A model generated the notes under the pieces. That model saw nothing but the letters and a program-made list of their open reading frames with translations. It searched no databases and was not told the origin of the DNA. From contig CAJTKG010000026.1 in assembly GCA_910576935.1 (NCBI GenBank), forward strand, positions 1 to 39,153: a stretch of 39,153 nt of DNA, read 5' to 3'. This document shows, in pieces, positions 1 through 7,143 of this stretch. Positions within the stretch are counted from its first letter, which is position 1. The number at the start of each line of letters is the position of its first letter. Source of the stretch: an uncultured Muribaculaceae bacterium. GTDB taxonomy: Bacteria; Bacteroidota; Bacteroidia; Bacteroidales; Muribaculaceae. A program made the translations under genes and the position numbers.

Positions 1-297
1 TTCTTCACTTCCGATACACATTTCAATCATTCCAACATACTGCAATATTGCAATCGCCCGTTCAAGACTGTCGATCAGATGAACGAAACCATCATCACTA
101 ACTGGAACAATGTGGTTGAGCCTGATGATGTAGTCTTCCATCTCGGAGACTTCTGTCTCGGTGGAGTTGAAGAGTGGAATAAGATTCTTGACCGTCTAAA
201 CGGCAGAATCTATCTCGTTCTCGGTAATTGCCACTTCCTATTGTTCAGCAGAAATATAATAAAGCCATCCCACGGAATGCGAGATGGCTTTACTTGA
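1..297 (+). pseudogene. Metallophosphoesterase, open at the left edge and truncated at the 3' end
   Basis: The reading frame is open from base 1. It begins FFTSDTHFNHSNI, which carries the D-x-H metal-binding motif of calcineurin-like phosphoesterases, and continues with the second motif in FHLGDFCLGG. It then reaches IYLVLGN near base 228, where the family has the third motif GNHD. Here the next residues are CHFLLF and the frame stops about 20 codons later, so the rest of the catalytic domain (later His residues) is missing. Neither other forward frame restores a GNHD continuation, so this looks like a real junction or deletion rather than a one-base frameshift. It points toward the integrase, which lies on the opposite strand only 11 bases beyond its stop. 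It is probably a broken cargo gene or a fragment left by recombination at the element end. Confidence 0.7.
261..291. terminator. Hairpin between converging phosphoesterase fragment and integrase
   Basis: AAAGCCATC at 261-269 and GATGGCTTT at 283-291 form a perfect 9-bp stem with a 13-base loop. A- and T-rich flanks on both sides would let it act on both converging transcripts. Confidence 0.6.
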
Positions 298-308
298 AAG
301 ATAATGGA

Positions 309-1421
309 TTATTTCAGGGTGATGGCATTGGATGCTTCGCGCTTCTTCTCGCTGACCACATCGGCATAAATCTGTGTCGTCCTGACGCTTCGGTGCGTAA
401 GCATCTTTGAAACAACATATACGTCGATGCCCAACGAGATAAGGATGGTGGCGAATGAGTGACGGAGGCAGTGAAAGGAGAGTTTCTTCTCGATGCCCGC
501 TGCCTTAACCCATTTCTTGAATGGTTGTTGTGCCATAGAGCGACGGAAACCTTTGAAGATAAGTCCTTCGCCTCGCTCGCCGCAGTATTTGAGTGCTTCG
601 TCGCTGACGGGGAGTGTGGCTTCCGTATCGGTTTTCTCAGTACAGAGCCGGATGCAATAGCCGCCATCTGGACTACGTTCGATATTTTCCCATCGCAGTT
701 GCAGCAGGTCACTGAGACGCAAGCCGGTAAATAATCCGAACATTGATGCTCGTTTGAGAACAGGCACCTCACATTCGGTTGCATCGAGAATCTTCATCTC
801 GTCGAGCGTAAGATACTCCTTCTTGACTTCCTGCCACTTGATGCCTTCGAGGAAGTCATTTACATTTTCAGTGAGATACTTTTCCTTGTATGCCATTTTC
901 AGCAGGCAACGGAATGTTGACCAGTAGCCGGCTGCCGAGTTGTTGGAGAGAGGTATCTTCTTATTCGGGTGACGTAGGTTGTGGGCATAGAGCAGATACT
1001 CCCGGAAGTCCTCGCACAAGCTGGCGGTAACATCGCCGAATGTGCAGCTGCCGCCGCAGAACTTCTTGAAGTGGAGATAGACGCACATCCATTTGTCGTA
1101 CTTGCTCTTCGCTTTCTTCTCGAAGTAGGCGAGGAAGTCCATCTTTTGTTTTGCCTTGTCAAGGAATCCGAACTGTTCGTTGATAAGGCTCTGGTAACGG
1201 ATGCAACGGATAGCCTCGGCTTTCTCTTCCATTTCCTGATTGAAACGGCGTTGCATCTCGTTGGCAGGTTCGGCATAAATGACTATGCCGAGGGTCTCGC
1301 GGCGCGTCATCTTGTTGGTGTGGGGATTACGTATCGCCGGATAATAATCGAGGTAGAGCGATACTTTTCCTCCGACATACGGACGACGACGGAGGAACAC
1401 TTTCGTGCAGGTGTTTGTCAT
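309..1421 (-). CDS. Tyrosine recombinase / integrase
   Basis: This is a 370-residue site-specific recombinase of the phage-integrase family that would cut and rejoin attachment sites to move an integrative element. The N-terminal part (about 1-90) resembles the arm-DNA-binding region of Bacteroidetes integrases, and about 95-190 is the SAM-like core-binding domain. The catalytic domain (about 203-365) has all expected residues: Arg235 in FTGLRLSD, Lys263 in TEKT, His317 and Arg320 in HCLRH, His343 in LTHRS and the nucleophile Tyr352 in QIYADV. The start is an ATG at 1421. The upstream gene on the same strand is the multi-HTH protein, which probably helps control excision. With a complete catalytic set the enzyme may be active. 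The right element end probably lies between here and mnmE, and the other end lies outside the window. Confidence 0.93.
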   Translation of the reverse strand: MTNTCTKVFLRRRPYVGGKVSLYLDYYPAIRNPHTNKMTRRETLGIVIYAEPANEMQRRFNQEMEEKAEAIRCIRYQSLINEQFGFLDKAKQKMDFLAYFEKKAKSKYDKWMCVYLHFKKFCGGSCTFGDVTASLCEDFREYLLYAHNLRHPNKKIPLSNNSAAGYWSTFRCLLKMAYKEKYLTENVNDFLEGIKWQEVKKEYLTLDEMKILDATECEVPVLKRASMFGLFTGLRLSDLLQLRWENIERSPDGGYCIRLCTEKTDTEATLPVSDEALKYCGERGEGLIFKGFRRSMAQQPFKKWVKAAGIEKKLSFHCLRHSFATILISLGIDVYVVSKMLTHRSVRTTQIYADVVSEKKREASNAITLK

Positions 1422-1501
1422 TGCTTTATGGGGTTTGATGGTTGAAAATCAGTTACAAAAGTAGCGGGAGAAACAAAGGGGAACAATGCCGTCTCCACAG
1501 G

Positions 1502-2389
1502 CTAAATCTCCGGAGAACCAAGCAGAGAATCAAGCTCTGAGCGGAGAATCAGAGTGTATTTGCCTTTTTTCACACGAGTGATGTTGTGGTATTTCAGGTA
1601 GTGGTGAAGCTGGTCGCGGGTCAGGTTATATTTTGCCATCGCTTCGGGATAGGTGTAATACTCTGGCTCCTTTGGCGCGGTCTCGCCTTTCGCCAAATCG
1701 AAATGATATTTGGAGTACATCACATAATTTCCCTGTTTTTTCTTCGGGATCCCTTCTTTCGACACGAGCGTATAGATGGCAGACAGGGTCATGCCGTACT
1801 TGGCTTGAATATCCGCCACGGTGTACCATTCGGATATTTCCTCCTTCGGCTGTTGATTGGCAAAATAGCGGTCGACATGGCTCCGACTCCAGAGCGTTTT
1901 ACCCCGGCTTTGCGTCTTAGGCCAGCTCTCGCGCTCGGCAATCTTATACATTCCCGAATTTGACACGCCGTATTTTTCTTGCACTTCCTTCGAGGTGTAG
2001 AACTGGGTAATGGGTTCTTTCTCTTTGGTGGGGTGCATCTTGTATTGGTGTGTACCTTCAAAAAGAGAATTAAGGCTTGCTCGGCTTATTAGCGTCTTAC
2101 CCTTGAATTGGAAACAGGGGATAGAATTTGATGCAAGATAATAGTAGATGCTCCTTCGGCTTACTCCTAATAGTTGAGCGCATTGACTCGGAGTCATAAA
2201 AGGGCTTTCATCAACATTCTTCGGTTGAGAGGCTTTCGCCTGTTCGCTGACTACATGCTCCTTCCGTTTGGCATCTTTGTAGGCGTGTTCGGCACAACGC
2301 TTGGAACAATATCGCGTTGTGCATTTGCGAGCGATGAATGTGTTGCCACACCACTCGCAAGTCTTGGTGATTTCAATAGTGCTACTCAT
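1502..2389 (-). CDS. Zinc-finger protein with four tandem excisionase-like HTH modules
   Basis: This 295-residue protein probably binds DNA at the element end. The N-terminus has a treble-clef-like zinc site, CEWC at 11-14 and CSKRC at 28-32. Four repeated modules follow at about 65-112, 128-178, 186-233 and 243-291. Each has a helix-turn-helix followed by a short wing: PSQCAQLLGVSRRSIYYYL, SKEVQEKYGVSNSGMYKIA, VADIQAKYGMTLSAIYTLV and YPEAMAKYNLTRDQLHHYL, each followed by a Lys/Gly-rich turn and a Ser/Arg segment. The module type resembles HTH_17 (excisionase/MerR-like). It sits directly upstream of the integrase on the same strand with an 80-base gap. Its upstream DNA carries four GTGCAA repeats at 10-base spacing, matching the number of HTH modules. 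A role as recombination directionality factor or repressor is inference. Confidence 0.75.
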   Translation of the reverse strand: MSSTIEITKTCEWCGNTFIARKCTTRYCSKRCAEHAYKDAKRKEHVVSEQAKASQPKNVDESPFMTPSQCAQLLGVSRRSIYYYLASNSIPCFQFKGKTLISRASLNSLFEGTHQYKMHPTKEKEPITQFYTSKEVQEKYGVSNSGMYKIAERESWPKTQSRGKTLWSRSHVDRYFANQQPKEEISEWYTVADIQAKYGMTLSAIYTLVSKEGIPKKKQGNYVMYSKYHFDLAKGETAPKEPEYYTYPEAMAKYNLTRDQLHHYLKYHNITRVKKGKYTLILRSELDSLLGSPEI

Positions 2390-2405
2390 CCTTTTTTACG
2401 TTTTA

Positions 2406-2426
2406 ATTCTGTTAATATTCTGTTAA
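2406..2426. repeat. Two direct copies of ATTCTGTTAA, 11-base period
   Basis: Identical decamers lie at 2406-2415 and 2417-2426, immediately upstream of the multi-HTH gene and next to the GTGCAA array. They are about one helical turn apart, which fits a protein-binding site. Confidence 0.65.
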
Positions 2427-2430
2427 AAGT

Positions 2431-2466
2431 GTGCAAGCGCGTGCAATGGTGTGCAACCATGTGCAA
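2431..2466. repeat. Four GTGCAA repeats at exact 10-base spacing
   Basis: GTGCAA occurs at 2431, 2441, 2451 and 2461. The four bases between copies vary, so the phasing rather than the spacer is conserved. The array lies 42 bases upstream of the start codon of the four-module HTH gene and between that gene and mnmE, where an element end would be. All copies face the same side of the helix. Likely uses are operator sites for the HTH protein or arm-type sites for the integrase. Confidence 0.8.
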
Positions 2467-2580
2467 ATTGTCTACGACCTTGCGGCACTATATGACGACA
2501 TATACCGACATGATACAAATCGGGTACAAAAACACAGGTAAAAAGGGATGAAAAGCGGTTATAAAGAGGTATGAGCACGA

Positions 2581-2610
2581 AAAAAGCCGCCCGATAATGA
2601 GCGACTTTTC
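2581..2610 (-). terminator. Terminator downstream of mnmE
   Basis: Read on the minus strand, AAAAGTCGC (2610-2602) pairs with GCGGCTTTT (2591-2583), with one G-U pair and a 10-base loop. A run of T follows. It ends the nuclease-mnmE transcript before the element genes. Confidence 0.75.
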
Positions 2611-2620
2611 AATGTTTTAC

Positions 2621-2645
2621 GCCAGATTACACCAGTTGTCACCAA
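2621..2645. repeat. Three C(A/G)CCA motifs with 10-base period at the mnmE 3' end
   Basis: CGCCA at 2621, CACCA at 2631 and CACCA at 2641 lie within 30 bases of the mnmE stop. The motif is short, so the array could be chance, but it repeats the 10-base phasing of the GTGCAA array and lies where integrases commonly recombine. Confidence 0.35.
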
Positions 2646-2649
2646 TAGG

Positions 2650-4065
2650 CTACTTGCCGACGCAGAATCTTGAGAAGATGGTGGTGAGGATGTCGGTGGT
2701 GGTGATGGTGCCGGTGATGGCGGATAGGTGGTGGATGGTCTGTCGGAGGTCTTGGGCGATGAGGTCGCCGGAGAGGTTGGCGTCGAGACCGTCGATGACT
2801 CGGGCTGTCGATTCGGCGGCGGCGCGTAATGATTGTGCATGACGCAGATTGGTGACGAGGAGTCCTTCGTCGGCGCTCCCTTCTTCGCGTTGTGCTATGT
2901 CGACGAGGATTTGATGCAGGTGGTCGAGCCCTTGTCCGGTAAGGGACGAGGCGCTGAGTATATGGAAGTTGGGAGATTGTCTGAATTTGCGGAGTCTGTC
3001 GGTGACGGTGTCGATCTGTTGTGTTATGGCGCTGTCGCTTTTGTTGATCAAGGCGATGAGGTCGCCCGGACGTGGCGTGGCATTGAGTGGCGTTGAGGCG
3101 GTTGTGAGGATGTCCGGATCAAGAGGTGCGGCCGGGTCTATGACAAGGATGACGATAACTGCCTGTCCGATGGCTTGGCGCGAACGCTCTATACCGATCT
3201 GTTCGATGGTGTCGTCGGTATGGCGCAGTCCGGCTGTGTCGATGAAGCGGAAGTGGTAGTCGCCGAGTTCGATTGTTTCTTCGATGGTGTCGCGAGTAGT
3301 GCCGTGTATTTCGCTGACAATGGCGCGGTTGTCGCCGATAAGGGCGTTGAGCAGCGATGATTTGCCTGCGTTGGTGGCACCGATGATGGCGACGGGGATG
3401 CCGTCTTTGATGGCATGTCCGGAGGCGAATGAGTCGGCGAGCCGGCTGACTTCGTCGTGTATCTGTTTGGCGAGTTCGCGGAGGCTGAGCCGTGAGGCGA
3501 ATTCGACTTCTTCTTCCGAGAAGTCGAGTTCGAGTTCAAGCAGCGACGCAAGGTCGATGAGTCGGTCGCGCAGCTTTTCGAGCCGTTGTGAGAAGTTGCC
3601 ACGCATCTGTTTGATGGCAAGGCGATGGGCTGCGCGCGAGTTTGATGATATGACGTCGGCGACGGCTTCGGCTTGCGCGAGGTCGAGGTGTCCGGCGGTG
3701 AAGGCCCGGCGTGTATATTCGCCTGCTTCGGCGAGTCGCGCGCCTTTGTCGATGAGGGTATCGAGAAGGGCGCGTTGGATGTATCTCGAGCCGTGGACGG
3801 CAAATTCGACGGTGTCTTCTCCGGTAAATGAGTGCGGGCCTCGAAAGACGGTGGCGACGCAGTTGTCGAGGATGTTGCCGTCGGTGTCGGTGATGTCGCC
3901 GAGGCGGCAGCGGTGTCCCGGGGTGTCGGCGAGAGCCTTGCCGCGCCAGATGCTGTCGGCGATGGCTATTGCACGTGGGCCGCTGAGGCGTATCACGGCG
4001 ATGCCGCCGACGCCTTGTGGGGTCGAGATGGCACAGATGGTTTCGTTGTTTTGGGGTAGTTGCAT
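2650..4065 (-). CDS. mnmE: tRNA uridine-5-carboxymethylaminomethyl modification GTPase MnmE
   Basis: MnmE works with MnmG to modify U34 in the wobble position of certain tRNAs, using a methylene-tetrahydrofolate unit. The 471-residue length is normal. The N-terminal folate-binding domain (1-120) starts with the typical TICAISTPQGVGGIAVIRLSG. A helical domain surrounds an inserted G domain with P-loop GATNAGKS (229-236), switch GTTRD (255-259), DTAG (276-279) and NKSD (341-344). The usual Pro of the P-loop is Thr here. The protein ends FCVGK, the conserved C-terminal Cys-x-Gly-Lys motif, so the gene is intact despite the neighbouring element. It follows the NUC1 nuclease gene by 6 bases on the same strand, implying one transcript. 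Its 3' end is a possible attachment site for the integrase; integration at the 3' end of this gene is known for Salmonella genomic island 1. Confidence 0.97.
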   Translation of the reverse strand: MQLPQNNETICAISTPQGVGGIAVIRLSGPRAIAIADSIWRGKALADTPGHRCRLGDITDTDGNILDNCVATVFRGPHSFTGEDTVEFAVHGSRYIQRALLDTLIDKGARLAEAGEYTRRAFTAGHLDLAQAEAVADVISSNSRAAHRLAIKQMRGNFSQRLEKLRDRLIDLASLLELELDFSEEEVEFASRLSLRELAKQIHDEVSRLADSFASGHAIKDGIPVAIIGATNAGKSSLLNALIGDNRAIVSEIHGTTRDTIEETIELGDYHFRFIDTAGLRHTDDTIEQIGIERSRQAIGQAVIVILVIDPAAPLDPDILTTASTPLNATPRPGDLIALINKSDSAITQQIDTVTDRLRKFRQSPNFHILSASSLTGQGLDHLHQILVDIAQREEGSADEGLLVTNLRHAQSLRAAAESTARVIDGLDANLSGDLIAQDLRQTIHHLSAITGTITTTDILTTIFSRFCVGK

Positions 4066-4071
4066 TATCGG

Positions 4072-4938
4072 TCAACGTTTTTTGCGCTGCCAGTTTTGGT
4101 AGCGGTTTTGTGATTCGACTGCGGCTTCGATGCTGTCGGGTAGGTTAGTGAAGAAATCGAGACCTGTTATGGATTCGACGTCGTCGATGCTCATGGCGGA
4201 TGACTGCACGCCGCCGGGTACATCGCCGTTGGGCATTACGAAGCCTATGCCGCGAGGCGGATTGGCATATGGGGCGAGGACAACTTTGAAGTATCGTTCG
4301 GGTACGATAACATGGCTGTCGCCGATGGTCTCGGTGAGGCGGTCGGTGAGCACCGGGCCGCAGACGATGACGATGACGCTGTCGCGGCGCGCCCATGTGC
4401 GGCAGTTGTTCTCGAGGGTCGACCATGAGCCGGCGTTGAGGGTGTGGCGCTGCGGGGCGATGTTTGTCATATAGTGTGAGGCGGTCATGGCTTCGTCGCT
4501 CCATTTCATGTCGGCCGCAGGGGCCATGTGGCCGCGATCGAAGCCGCTGTTGCGGTAGTCGTCGGGAGTGGCGCTGCCGTCGACCGCAGGGTCGACGGTG
4601 AATTTCGACGGACGTTTTATGTTGCCGTATGTCTCGTCGGCCGTGAGTTCCCAGACGACATAGTTGGGTATATGGAGGTTGCGGTTATATGAAACCGTGA
4701 AGCCTTCGTAACGGTATATGTCAGAGTCTATGCCGTTGTCGATGATGGCTACGGCGGTCAGGTCGGTGCTGTTGTCGATGGTCATGCTGTCGTCGGCAGC
4801 CATTAGTTTCCATGCCGTGAAAATCAGGGCGGCGGCGACAACGGCGGCGATAAAGGTCTTTATGTCGGGCGTCGGGCGTGCGGGTTTGCGCTTTGCCTTG
4901 CGCTGCCTGTATGTCGAGGTCTGTTTCTTTTTAGCCAT
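4072..4938 (-). CDS. Membrane-anchored DNA/RNA non-specific endonuclease (NUC1 family)
   Basis: A 288-residue beta-beta-alpha-metal nuclease that cleaves DNA and RNA without sequence preference, related to Serratia nuclease and mitochondrial endonuclease G. A short Lys/Arg-rich N-terminus is followed by one hydrophobic helix (about 27-47), so the catalytic part is predicted to be exported or anchored on the outer face of the inner membrane. The active site is DRGH (134-137; His137 is the general base). Asn168 and Glu176, spaced as in the Serratia enzyme (N-x7-E), provide magnesium binding. I chose the ATG at 4938. A longer frame from a TTG at 4974 would place its start inside the promoter box at 4971-4979. 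It is followed by mnmE after 6 bases. A role in DNA salvage or nutrient use is plausible; nothing here points to a toxin partner. Confidence 0.88.
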   Translation of the reverse strand: MAKKKQTSTYRQRKAKRKPARPTPDIKTFIAAVVAAALIFTAWKLMAADDSMTIDNSTDLTAVAIIDNGIDSDIYRYEGFTVSYNRNLHIPNYVVWELTADETYGNIKRPSKFTVDPAVDGSATPDDYRNSGFDRGHMAPAADMKWSDEAMTASHYMTNIAPQRHTLNAGSWSTLENNCRTWARRDSVIVIVCGPVLTDRLTETIGDSHVIVPERYFKVVLAPYANPPRGIGFVMPNGDVPGGVQSSAMSIDDVESITGLDFFTNLPDSIEAAVESQNRYQNWQRKKR

Positions 4939-4970
4939 TGCAGGGAGTTGGAGTGAATATTTTTTCGGAT

Positions 4971-4979
4971 GCAAAATTA
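4971..4979 (-). promoter_or_regulatory. -7 box TAATTTTGC of the nuclease-mnmE operon
   Basis: The reverse complement of 4971-4979 is TAATTTTGC, an exact match to the Bacteroidetes TAnnTTTG box. It lies about 33 bases upstream of the chosen nuclease ATG. Confidence 0.65.
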
Positions 4980-5083
4980 GCGAAAAACGGCGAGATTTTT
5001 CGGTTTTGACGGTGACTTCTTGTTATATCTCGTTGAAGATCTTTGATCGACGGAAATGACATGTCGCGCCGGATAAAATATTG

Positions 5084-5404
5084 TCAGTAGAATATTTTGC
5101 TTATGAAACCGCCGGGTTTCAAATCGCCCATATGGCCGAGACAATGGTCGATTTTGGCGAAGAATGGAACCAACCCCTTGGCGGGGAGTGGATTATCCGG
5201 TATAAAGCAATGAAGATCAGCGAGATTTATTTGGCAGACAAAGGTATAAGGATGTTGCTCGCCGTCATGATCTGTATACATCGGATAGTCCACTCCGCCG
5301 GGCAGGTCGGTTTTGTCACGAAAGCGCGAGGCTTCCGACGCGGATTTTTTCAAATGATATATGCGGTCTAAGATGATGTGTTTGCTTGCTAAACAATGAA
5401 TTAT
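5084..5404 (-). pseudogene. DUF1963 (YwqG-like) remnant
   Basis: The frame contains sequence typical of the DUF1963/YwqG family: LPGGVDYP, then HPYTFVCQINLADL and LPAKGLVPFF. In complete members these are flanked by about 100 residues on each side. Here the frame is open only between a TGA at about 5407 and a TGA at 5084, has no ATG before the conserved part and stops soon after the PFF motif. Both ends are therefore missing. It sits in the gap between two intact minus-strand genes and next to a small heptamer repeat. I regard it as a decayed fragment. A short translated product from a TTG codon is possible but unlikely. Confidence 0.6.
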
Positions 5405-5446
5405 TCAATTGAGCATTGCGCATTGTGCATTATGCATTGAATTAAT
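5401..5446. repeat. Four NNGCATT heptamers flanked by near-inverted AT-rich arms
   Basis: Bases 5411-5438 are GAGCATT, GCGCATT, GTGCATT and ATGCATT in tandem. They are flanked by TTATTCAAT (5401-5409) and ATTGAATTAAT (5436-5446), which are nearly complementary. It may be a small dispersed repeat or hairpin just downstream of the 5449 gene. Confidence 0.55.
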
Positions 5447-5448
5447 CG

Positions 5449-7017
5449 CTACCTTTTGCGGTATGTGTCGCCGTAGGTGGTTTCGTGAACAGAGCGTCCG
5501 ATTTCTTCGCGGTTAATTTCGGTGGTTTCGATATAAGTGGTTTCCTCTATGAGGCCGCAGTTGTCGCACTTGTAGTAGCGTCGGTAGTGGTCGAGCCGGT
5601 AGGTGACATCGTAATGGATGTATTCATAGGTGCGATAGTCTTGTGCCCGGGTGTGGACATCCTCGCGATGGTTGGTGCTACTCCTGTTTTTGTAGTAGGT
5701 TGTCACCTGAGTCCAGGCCTCCCAAGTTGCTGTACGTTTGCCAAGAAGTTTACCTTGCCTGATATCTTCGCCCCTCTTGATTTCGGAATATTCGAAATCT
5801 TCGTGGTCAAACTTTATCGTGTAGAGACGGCGGCATTTCGGACAGCGTATATGTGGATACTCGCACAGCGGGCTTGCGGCCAGTGTAAACGAATACCAGC
5901 CGCAGATGAGTATCAGCAGGCTCCAGAAGGGGAACATACCCCACGCCATCATCATCACGCTCCAGATATAGACCGAGACAAGGGTGACGGCAAGCATCAG
6001 CATCCGCAGCAATTGGTCGGACAGGGGATAGAACACCGCAGGGTATTTCACGAGCCGGCCCATCAGCAGCACCGGCATCGACGCCGTGAAGAACATCCAG
6101 AAGAAATAGCAGATCAAAACCACCACGACCAGACATATCATCACAGCCTTCATGACGCCCGACGGCATCGCCTCGCCAAAGGCGTCGTAGCGGCTTCCTC
6201 TAACCATCAGTGAAGTAACAGGCCAATTGATTATTGTCGATGCCAAGGGCATGTGTCTCAGCCATGACGCAGCGCGGTTTGTCGGGTCGCCAAAGCTGAC
6301 AGCCGTAGCCACCGAGTCAGGCCCGAAAGTTACATTCGGGCGCATCATTTGTCCGGTTGACGGTTCGTAGATTTTCCATGAATACTGAGCCTCCATTCCC
6401 TCGGGAGTGATTCTCAGCAACACGGGCGTTCCAAACACTTTGTTCACCTCATCGAGGCTTTTATCCAAAGTATTCTTCTCAAATTTCCCTGCCGAGCATA
6501 TGCCGGCGCGACCGTCGCGATTGTAGGCATATTTGTCCCAACCGTCGAGCACGGGAATGAAATCATCGGTAGAGCGTTCTTTCTCTTCCCCTTTGCTGTT
6601 GGTGTAGGCATACTTATGTATATACGCCCCAAGCCATATAGCTGTGACGCTTACGGTGTCGCCCTTGTCATTGCCGTCAGTCACAATCTGGCGGATGACG
6701 GGCAAATCAGAGGCGTCTACCCAACCAATATCTCCTTTGTGAGTTTCGACGAGCCATTTTTGGCCGAACGATGAGCGGTCGATGCCGAGTATGCGTACAC
6801 TGTCTCCCTTGGCAAGAGTCGTGCTGATAGTGTCGCGGTCGAACCGTTGGCGCATGGTGGCCTTGTCGGTCAGACAAATCACCGGGCCGTCAGTTTTAAG
6901 ATTACTGCCACCGCCGTCCCACACCGCCATGGCGATGCAGCATGCGAGCAGAATAAGGCTGATAAGACACCGACGAGGTGCGTTTTCTGTTTCAAGAAGC
7001 AGACTTTTTATTCCCAT
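5449..7017 (-). CDS. Membrane protein with SH3-like domain and C-terminal zinc ribbon
   Basis: I do not recognise a named family for the whole 522-residue protein. One hydrophobic segment near the N-terminus (17-33) is followed by a region at about 45-108 that reads like a bacterial SH3 domain (TLAKGDSVRILG ... WLVETHKGDIGWVDASDL). Three membrane segments lie at about 290-312, 338-358 and 362-382. After them, CPKC (392-395) and CDNC (484-487) form a probable split zinc ribbon separated by about 90 residues rich in Tyr, Thr and charge. The predicted layout is an extracytoplasmic SH3 part and a cytoplasmic zinc-binding tail. I chose the ATG at 7017; the longer frame to 7047 starts at TTG and overlaps a TAACTTTG promoter box. 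The AraC-type regulator lies immediately upstream on the same strand. Confidence 0.7.
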   Translation of the reverse strand: MGIKSLLLETENAPRRCLISLILLACCIAMAVWDGGGSNLKTDGPVICLTDKATMRQRFDRDTISTTLAKGDSVRILGIDRSSFGQKWLVETHKGDIGWVDASDLPVIRQIVTDGNDKGDTVSVTAIWLGAYIHKYAYTNSKGEEKERSTDDFIPVLDGWDKYAYNRDGRAGICSAGKFEKNTLDKSLDEVNKVFGTPVLLRITPEGMEAQYSWKIYEPSTGQMMRPNVTFGPDSVATAVSFGDPTNRAASWLRHMPLASTIINWPVTSLMVRGSRYDAFGEAMPSGVMKAVMICLVVVVLICYFFWMFFTASMPVLLMGRLVKYPAVFYPLSDQLLRMLMLAVTLVSVYIWSVMMMAWGMFPFWSLLILICGWYSFTLAASPLCEYPHIRCPKCRRLYTIKFDHEDFEYSEIKRGEDIRQGKLLGKRTATWEAWTQVTTYYKNRSSTNHREDVHTRAQDYRTYEYIHYDVTYRLDHYRRYYKCDNCGLIEETTYIETTEINREEIGRSVHETTYGDTYRKR

Positions 7018-7044
7018 TGTCGTGAAGTGTGATTGATAAGGCCT

Positions 7045-7052
7045 CAAAGTTA
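7045..7052 (-). promoter_or_regulatory. -7 box TAACTTTG of the SH3/zinc-ribbon gene
   Basis: The reverse complement of 7045-7052 matches TAnnTTTG exactly, 27 bases before the chosen ATG. I see no good -33 box. Two ATTCGTAAAAA repeats lie 60-90 bases upstream. Confidence 0.55.
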
Positions 7053-7111
7053 GAAGAATTGCCCCACAATATCTTGACAGGGGATAAAAACATGCATTTT
7101 AACGCATTGCT

Positions 7112-7143
7112 ATTCGTAAAAATCTATCTACCATTCGTAAAAA
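7112..7143. repeat. Two direct ATTCGTAAAAA copies, 21-base period
   Basis: Identical 11-mers occur at 7112-7122 and 7133-7143. Their 21-base period is two helical turns, the usual half-site spacing for AraC-family dimers. The second copy lies inside the last codons of the AraC-type gene, and both are upstream of the promoter of the next gene. Confidence 0.5.

Noticed and set aside
2431..2470. CRISPR-like array
   Set aside because: The repeats are 6 bases with 4-base spacers, far too short. The 15422-15570 repeat has only two contiguous copies. Neither fits a CRISPR array and no cas genes are present.
3284..4102. 272-codon plus-strand frame inside mnmE
   Set aside because: It is antisense to an intact mnmE and has no family motifs. 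It arises from the base bias of the real gene, as do similar frames at 35843-36811 (antisense to pheT) and 33374-34093 (antisense to DUF4855 copy 2).
5485..6213. 242-codon plus-strand frame opposite the SH3/zinc-ribbon gene
   Set aside because: The product has His-rich and charged filler with no domain, while the minus strand encodes helices and CxxC pairs.
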